This document shows positions 45,662 to 58,068 of a DNA stretch of 64,000 bases, one piece after another (within the stretch, counting starts at the first letter, position 1; the number at the start of each line of letters is the position of its first letter). The stretch comes from Bostrychus sinensis (taxonomy: Eukaryota > Chordata > Actinopteri > Gobiiformes > Eleotridae): contig CM036248.1 of the NCBI GenBank assembly GCA_020698575.1, forward strand, positions 20,819,729-20,883,728, read 5' to 3'. The notes beneath the pieces are model-generated. The model saw only the letters and a list, made by a program, of their open reading frames with translations. It was not told the DNA's origin and searched no databases. The translations under genes and the position numbers were made by a program.

Positions 45662-48529
45662 ACCCAGCATGTTTTTGTTTTGTTTTTTCTGCACAGTTTC
45701 ACTGACAAGAAAAGCCTGTTGCACAGTTGCACACGCTGAACCCATTCAGCCTGTGTTTGAGTGCAGTGTGAATGTGTGCATGTATTGCTGTAGGATTGTT
45801 AAGTCTACTGTTTATTAGCTGGGAATATGATAAACAAGTAATCTAGTCCAGTTCATTTAAAATCTGTGGCAATGCAGAAAATTGACACAAAAACACAATT
45901 CATAGAAGTGTCTATTTTGTGACATATCTGACAGAATCTTCACGATACGATGACTTTTCTCACTGAGGGTAATGGAACTGATTCAGGGACAACAATGGCT
46001 TTTCATTGCGTTTTTTTTGTAAGTGGGCTTTTGTTTCGGCGTGGCAGAGGAGGAGAGTGAATAAAGGACAGCAACATTGATCTAGGACCCCAAGGCTTCA
46101 TTTTCCCGTGGAGACAGCATGGCTAATTAGGCTAGCATGTCGCCTGTTCCAGCACAGCTGCACAGAGAGATTAGACGGGCAGAGGCTGCCAGCTGTTACT
46201 CAGATGCAGCAGGCCTATCACTAACTAATTGAGACCAGTGAACATCATGGAGCACGGCCCGCGCCTCTTGTTCACAGCCTGTTGTTCACAATGGTCCTGA
46301 GTATATCTTCCAATGATAGGGTTAATCAATGAGGCTGCAGTGGAACACCAGGCTGATTAAAATGGAAATGCCCAAATCAAAACAACTCAATTGAATCATA
46401 GGAAATTACAAGGTTTTCTCACACTCTACAAAGGTTTTGGGCCATTAGGAATTAGAAATGTTAAATACTGTACGCTGGTTACTATTTTCTGAACAGAAGT
46501 TACTTTTCATCTTTTTAAAAGTAAACAGCTCACCTCTGTGTTGTGAGTTTACTGTGGGACTGAATGTCTCTGCCCATAGTTTTTTTGCGACTGCTCAACT
46601 GTCCTGTCTGTTAAAGCTAAAGACCATAAAATTATTATTTAGCATTTAAGGATTTCATATGTTTACACTGGGGATATCATGGATATCATTACTAAAGTTG
46701 GCCTTTCAGTCTGGCACAGTCCATATAAGATGTTTTACTGCATCCAAAAAATACCAATTTATTGTTTTTCATTTTTATAAATGTTTAATTTTTTATGAAG
46801 TTTTAATTTCAGTTCTTCCATTGCAAGCTATAGCTGGCCAAAACAAACAATAAAACCAAACAATAAACTGACCGTCTTGGGTGCCACAGTATGTCTGGGC
46901 AGGTGGTCGCATGTAAAATCAGGGAACGGTCCAGGTTTCAGGCAGCTTTATTTAAAATTTTTTGTATAATGTGAAATTCAAATGCTAATTAATTTGTTAA
47001 ATAGCATTTTGTATTGTTTATGTAACAAAACTGACTAAGCACAAACACTTTTTCTTTTTATTTTCCTGTTTGTTTGTTTATTTGTTTCACAATAAATGAT
47101 CCCAGTATTAAATGGGTATTTTGTAAACAGTGTTTGCTTTACTTTTCCTATGTAGCCTTTCTACAAACTGTAGCAGAACATCGTTTTGAGAAGAGTCTTG
47201 CTGAATGACAGTCTGCAGCTGTGGTGTAGCTCTCCATAGGATAAACTAGCCTCTATATAGTTACTTATATTGCACTGAGTAGAAGATAAGACGTGTGCAC
47301 ACACCTACACTACACACATAGATGTCTAGCTTACACTTCACTCTTGGCGCACCTCCCTCCTCTCAACAAACCATCACGTACAATCCTGCCACTGTATAGT
47401 GCTGTCAGGAGGCAGCCAAAATAATCTCTTTTGCAGAAGAATTTCACTCCACACCTTCTGGCACCGTGCACAGATAGAATTTAATGCCTCCTGTGATAAC
47501 TAATGGAAGAAACTCCCAAAACTTCAGAGCTTATAATAAGCTTGTCAGCTTATCATATTAGGCACGTGAGCTTATAACATTAGCATTTAAATATTCCCCC
47601 GAATACTGTAATGTGATTGGAGGGCTTTGGCTTTTTGACTTTGCCATTGAGGAGAAAAGAGCGTGCACATAGAGAATAGAAGAGGAGGTGACACTGTTGA
47701 GAGGCAGGGGTGAAAAAATAGTTCTGTGTTTCTTTCTTTCTTCTTATTATTTTTTTTTATTATTATTATTATTTCTGTTTTAAATTGTGCTGGATTTACT
47801 GATGCCATGACCAAAGGGCTGAACATGTAAATTAAGCTATTATTAAATGAGTGTTGTATATTACATGTAATATTTTACCTTAATATGAAACATCTTTCCT
47901 TTTGACTCTGACTTGCCTTTGCACAATCAGTTAACGGTTTTCTATTTACTGTTATAACAATGCTAAACACTAAAACTAAAGTGAAGTGTTTTTTGCCTTT
48001 TGCTCAAAGCATGTTATGGAAATACTGCACCACTAGTTTTAATGAATGTCCTAACTTTACTAAATTACAAGCAGAACAAAAGTCACACTGCACATAATCA
48101 ATACCAATGGAGCACTACTGTTTTTTATACAACACACTGACATTTGAGATACTGGGCCTTTTCTCCTCTGGCACTGTGCATAAATACTTCAACAAATTGA
48201 GGAGACATTTTAAGGGTCACGTATATTATCATTTATATATCAGCTGCAGCTGCTGGCCAATTGTTCTCTAAGTGCACTCTACAAACTGTATTTTTGGGGC
48301 TTGAGCAAATACTGAAAACACAGTGTATTCTCCTAATTGTCATACTGTAAAAATGCAGTCAGTAAAAAAAACAACAACAAAAAAAAAAAAAACAGCCATG
48401 TTGTTCCAGCAAGACTGTAAAATTAATAAACCAAGTGGAGCCAAGCAGAGAGTAATATTGGGATTGACAGAGATTATTAAACAAAACTAATTATAGTCAT
48501 TGGTATAGAACAATAATATCCTGCATATT
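45662..48529. other. Unique noncoding with candidate regulatory block at 46020-46400
   Basis: The 46020-46400 block is homopolymer-poor and GC-balanced with GGCTAATTAGGCTAGC, CTAACTAATTGAGACC and GGTTAATCAATGAGG sites; it reads as a strong enhancer-like candidate. A (TTA)n tract lies at about 47743-47772. No gene is seen. Confidence 0.4.
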
Positions 48530-48740
48530 AATGTATTAATGTGGGAGATTAAAATAGCCGTATCCATTAAAAGATGTGATATTTCATTCTATCGAGGCGC
48601 AGGAAATAAGTCTAATAGGCCTTTTATCAGTGAGGAAATGGGCAGCGGGGGTAGATCGGTTAATAATTGAAAATGCCTCCCATCAGATGAACGTTGGCTG
48701 TGTACCTCTAGCAGCACTGAGCAAATACAGCTGACTATAA
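48530..48740. promoter_or_regulatory. Candidate conserved noncoding block
   Basis: This repeat-free segment has GGGAGATTAAAATAGCCG, GGCCTTTTATCAGTGAGG and GATCGGTTAATAATTG. It looks constrained by eye; this is untested. Confidence 0.3.
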
Positions 48741-51430
48741 ACCACAATCCTCTAGAATTAAAGATTAATAAACAAGCAAACACTAGTAAGGGGTGGGTGG
48801 CAGGGGATAAGGGCTCTTTGCGCTAGGACAAATTAGTTATAAAAATCAAAATATTAACAACATAAAGCTATGGGATATTGCAGTATGTTGTCTTGTTTGT
48901 CTTGTTATTCCTTCCCTTACATACTTTTGTGCAGCCAAGGCCATTATACTACTACTGTTAAAACTACTACTACTTGCCCAAGTCAGGGTACGTCCTAGGA
49001 TTTTCAGGTTAAATGACTTTATGACCTCTTTAATGCTACTTACAATAGAACTTAACAGCTAGTCCACATCCAACTTTTTTTTCTATTACTAGTTATCAAG
49101 TGTTACCTAACCCCCACGCCCTCCTTGAAGCGCTGTATAAATACAGATAGCATAGCATAGCAATAACATACATGAAACACCAATATTTCCTTGTGAACTC
49201 TGAAATGAAATTTATTTCAGATGTAAAGAGATGTAAAATGTCACAAGCAAACATACGCACACAATTTTCACATAGGCATAAAAACTAAAACTACATGTGA
49301 CCTTCTGTAACAACACCATGGTCTGAAAGTACATTCAACGTGCACAATAATGCAAAAAAAAAACTATAATTCTGCAACATGTAATGTACAAATGTGACTT
49401 AAACGCACAACTCTTACTTTTTATTTCACTTACAATAAATGTATCTTTTAATATTAGTTCATTAAGAAGTATTTTGAGGTGGTATGCAGATATGTTATTG
49501 AAGTGACTCCTCTCATTATGAGAAATTAGGAAAATCCAAACCCCTCACTCCTCTATGTAGGTCATCCTCATTAATAACATGACTGCACAATTAAGATGAA
49601 AAATCATTCGTTAATATGATTTTAAATGCATCATTGTTGAAGTGCTCTAATCCCTTGTGTTTCTTTTAAGTGTTAATTTAATACTCCCTGTTCAATCCAA
49701 AAGTCATTTTCTGGCACTATTGTGTAGTAAGTACCAATTAGGTCACAAATTACTTCAACTTAATGAGTATTCAATTGCAGTCCAACTTAAATATATCTCT
49801 TTGTTTGTGGCAGTGAAAGCCCATTTTATCCAATTCTTTTCAGCGGGGCCCCGCAGACACTGATGCCATCTCATGCTGTTTGCTTTCAAATGTCTATAAC
49901 TGAGATTGATGCCAGTCTTGTTTGGATGTTGTCTAAAACACTGTGACATTGGGCTTTAGCTGCAATGTCCCAACATAAACCTTGTAAATGTCAGCTCAAA
50001 TATTAATAGCACATAATCTGTTTTTATTTTGTGCAATTTTATACCTAAACCTTCTATAAAGAGTAAATCTCATCATGGGTTATGGTGCAAGCAAACCTTT
50101 TTCACCACCTTCTTTCCTTATTGAAAGATAAAAGTACTGTATGTATATTTTTAGGGCTGCAACATGTAATTAAATTAACTGATTATTAATTATACAAATA
50201 ACCTAACCAATGTAATAATGAATGAATCACTTTCTGAAGTGTACATAGATTCTGAAACATGACATACCAAGATAACACAGTAAAGCCACAAACACGATAA
50301 AAAAAGAATGTTAATTTTGTGTTTTTGGTTTTAGTTGGCATACTTGTAGCTTCTGGTTCAATTTTTCTAAAAAGATTTTCTGTACTATCATCAATTTTAA
50401 ACTTTAAACAGCTATTAAACACCACACGTTTTTAAGCGTCATTGTTAATCCGCCAGGCCAGCCCACATTTACACATGCTTCACTGTCCAATAATTCATCC
50501 ATTAATACATGAGATACTAGGAATTTACCTTTTTTTCTTATTATAGCAAAACCACTGTGAAAGAATGAGCTCTTGTACATCATCCTAGGCTACAGTGACT
50601 TCTCCAGCTCCCAGTGATTGGTGCAGGGAGACCAGGGCTGCTTGTCTCATGGCTTATTACAGCCACATTAAAGGGCGCTGTGATTTGATGTTGTGATCCA
50701 ATATGTGGTTTGACATCCTGCTTATCGTAATTTTTATGGGTCTGAGTAATTTTTCATGTTTTGTTTTTATTTTAAAAGCTTTTGGGTTATTAGCTTCTGA
50801 AAAATCAAAGATTTAGCAAAAAGCCAAAGATCACAGCTTTAAGTTAAGTCATCTTTTAGCTGAAGCCTCATGTTAGCAGCTCAACATTTTTGTCTTGTGG
50901 TCAGTTGGGGCTGGTTGTCTCACTGATCCCAGAGTTGGTTGTCACACAACCCATAAATGGGAAGGCTAGATCAATTTTGAATTAATTTGTTGTTACGCTC
51001 TTATTTAATAAAGCTTTGGTAAAGGCTGTATTTTTCACCACTGTAAATTTCTCCATTTTACAGCTCATCCCAGAGTATAGTTCTAATAAATAATTGTCTT
51101 GTTCAAAATCATGGTTTGATTGTTATGTAATTCAAAACTTATTTTGTCTTTTTTATTACAAAAAACAAAAACAGTTACGCTTTTTTTTTTTTTTGCACTG
51201 AAGCTCCATTGATTTTAACACTAACAACCAACCCTGATTGTCACAGTGGGTCAGGGTGTCTTTGATTGTTAATAACTTTTTATTACAGTATGGGGTTAAA
51301 TAGTAAGGGATACCCACTTGAGGCCAAGCCCTTAAGCTTTCATGTAATATATGAATGACTCTTGTTAGATGTTTAGATGATGAGTAATCTACACTAGGCG
51401 ACAACCATCCCCAGTCTCCCCTTCACACAG
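48741..51430. other. Unique AT-rich noncoding sequence
   Basis: No gene or clear repeat is seen. Short frames (49657-49863, 50186-50425, 51156-51404) have no recognisable domain. A (ATAGC)n short run lies near 49148-49165. Confidence 0.5.
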
Positions 51431-53010
51431 CACCAGAGGTGGGGGACTCATGTAGCATGACTTGACTGCAGTCAGACGCTGGATGCAAATTTTAGGACCT
51501 GAGACTTGCTTGACCACTATTCCAAAAAGACTTGACTTTGACTTGATGTTTACTATAACTTTAGACTTGTGCTTGAGGTGAATTAAATGACTTTTTCAGA
51601 AAATGTATCATGAATTTTTTGTGGCATGAATGCACTAAAATTGGAATATGCCATGTGGCTTCAACACTATACAGCGGGAGTGGAGGAGGAGGGTAGAAAC
51701 GTGTACTTCTTACAGCTAAATTAAACACTATTAGAGTATGTGTGAGTGAAGAGATAAAAGCTCTGATATTTAGGCATTTGTCTAAACGGTGGGCGTAATC
51801 CACGGATGCAGCCTGTGCAGGGCCGATGTCTCGTCTCTGCTTAAAAGTGGCAAGAGCCTAATTAATACACGAATTTCAAACATGTGCAAGGAATCTAAAA
51901 GTCTGACTAAACCAAAAGAGCTAAACAGGTGCAATATTTTGTGTGTTTTAGTGGGAGATTCAGTGTGTTTTGGCAGCCCTTCTGTTTGTTTTGCCTACAC
52001 CTCACTTAAGTGAGAACATACAGACTTACCCCTTGCTTTAATCTTTTTTCTATCATCTCATTTTTCAAGATACTAATTTTTATCAATTATCTACAGCTTG
52101 TTAACGTCGCTTTATTGCATTACATATATTTATCCTTGTATTATTTTCCTTCACTTTTCACTGTTTGTTAGTTAACTGTTAGTTATTTAAAAGGGATATA
52201 TTTTGCTAAAAAAAATTTTAGATTGTTTTTTGTATTTTTTAAACCAATTTTGGTCACCTTTATAGCATTGCATGTTTTACAACCTTTAAAAACTATCAGG
52301 CTAAAAGAAAACATTTTCAATAAATACTTTACTGGTGTTTTATAGAAACAGCTGAAGAGACCAGTAGAGGGCAGCAGAGTGCAGTTCTCTTTGAAACAGA
52401 AACCAAGAAAAAAAAGCAGTTTACCTCCCTAAACTTTTTGTGTGATGCCATTTTACTACAAAATGAGAAATAGCTGTGAGGAATTAATGTAAACAGAGCT
52501 GTACATGTACAGTACATGTATCTGTACTGGATGAGGGCTTGTGGTCATTGCTGCCTGGAGTAGGAGTACGAGCCATTTGGAGCTCACAGAAAGGCAGAGC
52601 CAGAGGAAAAGGAATGCACAAACATGCAACAAACAAATGAAACAAAACACAACTCCAGATATGTTTTTGATGAGGGAACATCATTATATGGTAGAAAGCT
52701 TCAAAATTTAACATAAACACATTTTGGTGAGTCGATACACACCTGCACTCAGCTTCAGGCCATTCAGACTCCACTTTGAAGGACCGAGACTCTTTTCTTG
52801 ACACTTCTCTTTGTGACTTCAACTCGACTTTGATTTTTTTTTTTTTTCTTGGACTTGCCCTCACGACTAAGACTCAAGCTTGAAAGCTTAAAATTAGTGA
52901 CTCAACTGCAACACTGATAGATGGATGCTCAAACTAACAGATGAACTGACAAATGGGGCAGGAGTGATTAAAAATGTGCTGTCAAAAATGGTCACATCTG
53001 CCACACCTCT
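51431..53010. mobile_element. Possible split hAT-like repeat (GACTTGACT-rich ends)
   Basis: At 51434-51580 there is CAGAGGTGGGGGACTCATG and then repeated GACTTG/GACTTTGACTTG motifs, known to me from a teleost hAT-like family. Related motifs reappear at 52785-52905 (TGTGACTTCAACTCGACTT, CTTGGACTTGCCC). A candidate far end GCCACACCTCTGG lies near 53000. The 8-bp flanks do not match, and the 1.1 kb between the parts is unlike the family, so the single-element reading is uncertain. Confidence 0.3.
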
Positions 53011-54110
53011 GGTCTGTAAGACTCTCTTTAGTGGTCCTTTAGAAGAGCATTAGTACTAAATATTAATGCATAACTATCAGAGCAGTGCTGATTAAATTAT
53101 ACATGGATCAATGGGGTTAGTGAGTGGATCATCAATACTTAAAGTAGGACTAAACATGCCTCTTCCTGCAAAAGGTTTCTAAATGGAGCCACATCACATA
53201 ACGAGCCACTTAGTAACTTCTCTGGACCACTCCTGTCTCTTGCATGTCTTATGACCCATGACATGACAAATAAAAACAGTGCCATTATTATTAATTAGTA
53301 AAACAGTCCTTAGACAGTATAACTCTCTTACATGCACTGAGAAGTTCAAAAAATATCAGCATATAACAGCAGAGTGAATTAAATTGTTGTCATGTTGGAC
53401 CAATGCAAAACAATCAAGTGAGTTTTCAGATTACAATGACAGACAAGAATATTAAAGGCCAGTGACATTTTACCAAACGCATGTAGCAATGGCTTAGGCT
53501 TTGACAAATTCAAAACACCAACTGGGAATTTTACACAGTCTAATTCATAACAAACCACAATAAAACCTGTCATGCTGCCATTACATTCAAATGACTTTCA
53601 ATATGAACAGGTAAGCAGTTATTCTCAATAAATGCCCCTGAGAGGTTATATTCTTTTATTGACCTTCATGTCATTACTGAAGCCACCACAGACTGCAGAG
53701 ATCATCTGCATTTTACCTCACACAATGGTGCAGCAAACACAGTTTCAATGATGTGGTTGTTTTTTTGAGTTTCAATTTTACATCAGCACATACATAAGGC
53801 AAACCAAAAGGCCATATTGTACTGCAAATGTATGTGTTCTTTAATTGTTCATTTCTCTTGCTTCTGCCAATTTGTGGACCAATTAAATGTATTTTAAATT
53901 TAAGGCACTGGGTGAGGAATATAAAGTAACTGTCTCTACCTCCAGGGCTTTTAATGAAATATTTGACGATTGGCTTTAGGCACCCAAGCATAGTGTAAGT
54001 TTAATTAAAATTACAATCCATAGTATTAATATTGTAAATCCTGACCTGTTATTTAAGTGCAGACATAAGACAGTATGGAAGAGAGGGAGGAGCTGAAGCA
54101 CAAAGATAAA
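53011..54110. other. Unique noncoding sequence
   Basis: No recognised feature is present. Confidence 0.5.
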
Positions 54111-54800
54111 AGATGAGGGACTTTTGAAGAACTAAAGAAGTGCTCTTTGTTTAGTCAGGTGTGGAGCCCTGTGGTGATTAGGCACTCATATGGCAGCCAT
54201 GGCTGCTGGAAGCCATGCAGAACTAACAATAAGCCTGATCTCCATGGGCCAATTAGCTTTTGGAGTTCCCATGTAAAACCTTTCATGAAGAGCCTGTGAA
54301 CGGAGGCCATTACAGACAGAGAGTGTTGCCAGAAGAGCCGTGGCGTCTCCAGTGGCTATCGTCCTCGGTGTCCAGTCAAGCCTGCACTTGTGACAAGCAG
54401 CCATGTCCTGAACTGTACACGTGGGCTGCTGCGGGGAATAGAAAACTGACAGTGTGCACGGGAAAACCAATTATAGCTCTTAAATCAAAGTCTCATCGGT
54501 CTTTAGGGCAGAAGAAGGCTTTGACTGAACCAACCTCAAATCGTCATTTAGGAAAAGAAGCCTGGTCATCATCAGCTGTAAGATTTACGGTGCTCTTTTA
54601 CAGTGAGAAGAGATTTCTCTACAGTTTGAATGACAGCCTGAAGAAGAGTTTTCAAAGATTCCTTCATGGTGTAGCCACTATAACTGAGAGATGCCTAGAG
54701 TCTAGTGTGGGTCAGAACAACAACATGTCTGTGACAAGGCGTGTGCACAAATCTGTCACAGCCATGAGCCCACATCGCTGCAGCAGTATGTGTGAATGAA
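54111..54800 (+). other. Unassigned 179-codon open frame in a candidate conserved block
   Basis: A plus-strand frame starts at ATG 54260 and runs to 54799. The peptide is basic and Ser/Cys-rich (EFPCKTFHEEPVNGGHYRQR ... ending SPHRCSSMCE). I recognise no domain, signal peptide or membrane segment. The first 200 bases are GC-balanced and look like conserved noncoding DNA; a 94-codon minus frame overlaps them. It is longer than the other non-repeat frames in the window, but a chance or lineage-specific transcript remains most likely. Confidence 0.25.
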
Positions 54801-55494
54801 TATAGACACTTGCATGAATGTGTGGGAGTGTGAATGTGTTTACAGCGTCCCCGCACTGCACATCTCCCCAACCACAACAGCTGCTGAGCGCCCTACTCAC
54901 TGTGGATTCTCCTCACACTTCAGCTGTGTGTTCAAGTCACATTTGTACTGAATGGTGAACATACGCCCTGGCTTTTAAGTTTTTTTTTTTTTTCATGAGC
55001 TGAACCCAAACAACATAAAGGAAGTAAATAATTTTGTACACTTTGTTTTTCATATTTGCAGTGCACTTCTGAAGCAATGAACTCTAAAGAACAGTTGGGG
55101 TAACAGCCTCAAACCTTGGCATTTCCAGAGAGGATTAAATACCTGAAATTTGAAGCCGGTAGAAAATGAAAAGCCGTCTTCCCCTGCATCAAAGAGCAAC
55201 CTTGTCATTATTAGCTGAAGCGGGAGGAAATATTCAACTTGACAGAAGAAGGTATTGTTTTGTGCTTTCCTCTTTCAAGGTGTCTTCGCTCTCTGTCAAA
55301 CTGCTTACATTTGACCTGCTTTGAAGTGTATTAATATTAACAGTTTAATTAAGTTTTCTAAGATGCAGAGTGTCATTAGCTCGGCAGGAGTCAGACATCC
55401 TGTGATCAATGTTTTATGCTGTTAAGATATATTAGTGAAAACAAGGACACAAATGGATTCTTTCAGCCATCTCAGCATTTTGATCAGAATATCT
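54801..55494. other. Unique noncoding sequence
   Basis: A T14 tract lies near 54980-54993. Nothing else is supported. Confidence 0.5.
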
Positions 55495-55502
55495 ATTGTA
55501 GT

Positions 55503-58060
55503 CAGGGGTGCCGCCAGGTATTCTGGGCCCCCTGAAAAGATTTTACATTGGGCCCCCTACCAAAATTTTTTCTAGACTAGGTTTAACATAGCCTAGTAAA
55601 ACACTCATTTACCTTTAAAAACGTCTTAGATGGACGTTTTAGAGCAGGGCAACATTAAATAACATTCATACTTTGCTCTAAGACCAAATAGGCTAACTAA
55701 AAAACTAACTTATTCTGCTGTCTGTTTAAGCTACTTACTGGCACAGCGTTAATACTTTCAATGTTTCATATAATTTTTAAAGGTAAACAGCGAACCAAAG
55801 CCTATAATTAGCCCAGAAATTCCACCCCTTTCACCGTTATTTCAAACAACTGTTAATACTAGGGATGGGAATTGATTTTATCAATGTGGATGCCATTGTC
55901 GATTCTGCTTATCGATCCAATTCGTTATCAACTCACTTATGGATTCCTGATATATCTCTGAATAAAAATGAACTAGATTTGTGGCCATAAAATAAAAAGC
56001 AGTAAATTACTGGAAATGTATGCTTTTTAAATAAAAAGGATTGTGGCTTTAATGTTGATTTAGGGGCAGCAGAAGCAGCTTTGCACCTGTCTGTCCAAAT
56101 AAACCACTCATTAAACTAAGCAGTAGTCTGTGTTACTGTGACAGTGCAAAGCAGGGAGGGGCCACATCAGCGTCAGACAGGTGAGGGTCAGACAGGTGAG
56201 GGTCAGACAGGTGAGAGTCAGACAGGTGAGGGTCAGACAGGTGAGGGTCAGACAGGTGAGGGTCAGACAGGTGAGAGTCAGACAGGTGAGAGTCAGACAG
56301 GTGAGGGTCAGACAGGTGAGAGTCAGACAGGTGAGGGTCAGACAGGTGAGGGTACAGACAGGTGAGGGTCAGACAGGTGAGGTTCAGACAGGTGAGGGAC
56401 AGACAGGTGAGGGACAGACAGGTGAGGGTCAGACAGGTGAGAGTCAGACAGGTGAGGAACCGACAGGTGAGGGTCAGACAGGTGAGGGTCAGACAGGTGA
56501 GAGTCAGACAGGTGAGGGTCAGACAGGTGAGAGTCAGACAGGTGAGGGTCAGACAGGTGAGAGTCAGACAGGTGAGAGTCAGACAGGTGAGGGTCAGACA
56601 GGTGAGAGTCAGACAGGTGAGGGTCAGACAGGTGAGAGTCAGACAGGTGAGAGTCAGACAGGTGAGGGTCAGACAGGTGAGAGTCAGACAGGTGAGGGTC
56701 AGACAGGTGAGGGTCAGACAGGTGAGAGTCAGACAGGTGAGGGTCAGACAGGTGAGGGTCAGACAGGTGAGGGACAGACAGGTGAGGGTCAGACAGGTGA
56801 GGGTCAGACAGGTGAGGGACAGACAGGTAAGAGTCAGACAGGTGAGGGACAGACAGGTGAGGGACAGACAGGTGAGGGTCAGACAGGTGAGGGTCAGACA
56901 GGTGAGGAACCGACAGGTGAGGGTCAGACAGGTAAGGAACAGCCAGGTGAGGGTCAGACAGGTGAGGAACCGACAGGTGAGGGTCAGACAGGTGAGGGTC
57001 AGACAGGTGAGGAACCGACAGGTGAGGGTCAGACAGGTGAGGGACAGACAGGTAAGAGTCAGACAGGTGAGGGACCGACAGGTGAGTGTCAGACAGGTGA
57101 GGGTCAGACAGGTGAGAGTCAGACAGGTGAGGAACCGACAGGTGAGGGTCAGACAGGTAAGGAACAGACAGGTGAGGGTCAGACAGGTGAGGGTCAGACA
57201 GGTGAGGGTCAGACAGGTGAGGAACCGACAGGTGAGGGTCAGACAGGTGAGGGTCAGACAGGTGAGGAACCGACAGGTGAGGGTCAGACAGGTGAGGAAC
57301 CGACAGGTGAGGGTCAGACAGGTGAGGGTCAGACAGGTGAGGAACCGACAGGTGAGGGTCAGACAGGTGAGGAACCGACAGGTGAGGGTCAGACAGGTGA
57401 GGGTCAGACAGGTGAGGAACCGACAGGTGAGGGTCAGACAGGTAAGGACCAGAGAGGTGAGGGTCAGACAGGTGAGGGACAGACAGGTGAGGAACCGACA
57501 GGTGAGGGTCAGACAGGTGAGGGTCAGACAGGTGAGGAACCGACAGGTGAGGGTCAGACAGGTGAGGGTCAGACAGGTGAGGAACCGACAGGTGAGGGTC
57601 AAACAGGTGAGGGTCAGACAGGTGGGACAGGATTCAGCGTTTTCTACGGAGATTTCTCTTTCTATCGCTCGCTCCCTTCCATACTGTATTTCTTATGCAG
57701 GGGAATGAGCTCCTGTTGTCATAGTGTGTAGACATTTAGCTCCTACCTCTGCGGCTCTCTGGCTTCACTCTGGTGTGTCCACGCTATGGGACATGAGCGC
57801 GCCAGGCTCACGTGGAAGTGGACTGAACCATTTGCTCTTAGAAAATTGAAGGACTTTGTTGGTTTATTTTGAATCAACTTTATTAAATAATAATAATCAT
57901 ATTCAGGGCCCCGACATTGTAAATAATACAGCAAAACATAAAATCTAAAAAAAATGTATACAACAGAACAGGCCTATATGCAGGATTTTTTCCTGGGCCC
58001 CCCCTGCAGCCACGGGCCCTTGGAATCATCCTAAACTTTCCCCCTCCTACGACGCCCCTG
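55503..58060. mobile_element. 2558-bp nonautonomous hAT element carrying a minisatellite
   Basis: The ends are CAGGGGTGCCGCCAGG at the left and, inverted from the right, CAGGGGCGTCGTAGGAGG. Perfect 8-bp direct repeats ATTGTAGT flank it (55495-55502 and 58061-58068). GGGCCCC-rich subterminal regions occur on both sides. No transposase is recognised. The interior holds a relic beginning TAGGGATGGGAATTGATTTT at about 55860 and the 15-bp minisatellite at 56172-57625, which makes up more than half the element. Confidence 0.9.
56172..57625. repeat. 15-bp minisatellite, about 97 units
   Basis: The unit is GTCAGACAGGTGAGG with four main variants: GAGGGTC, GAGAGTC, GAGGGAC and GAGGAACCG before ACAGGT. 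A few units have GTAAG for GTGAG (near 56826, 56932, 57053, 57157 and 57441). A single extra base at about 56353 shifts phase. Because 15 is a multiple of three, frames of 448-516 codons stay open on both strands (for example QTGEG repeats); they are artefacts and not genes. The plus strand is purine- and G-rich. Confidence 0.97.
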
Positions 58061-58068
58061 ATTGTAGT

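Noticed and set aside
51431..53010. Single intact hAT element bounded by CAGAGGTG and CACACCTCTG
   Set aside because: The flanking 8-mers CACAGCAC and GTCTGTAA do not match, so the borders may be coincidental; listed only at low confidence.
56172..57625. CRISPR array
   Set aside because: Units are contiguous 15-mers without spacers, in vertebrate-type DNA with no cas genes.
56181..57731. 516-codon frame of repeated QTGEG/RQVRV residues as a repetitive secreted or structural protein gene
   Set aside because: It arises from a 15-bp minisatellite; long frames exist simultaneously on both strands and in two plus frames, with no promoter, splice or domain support.
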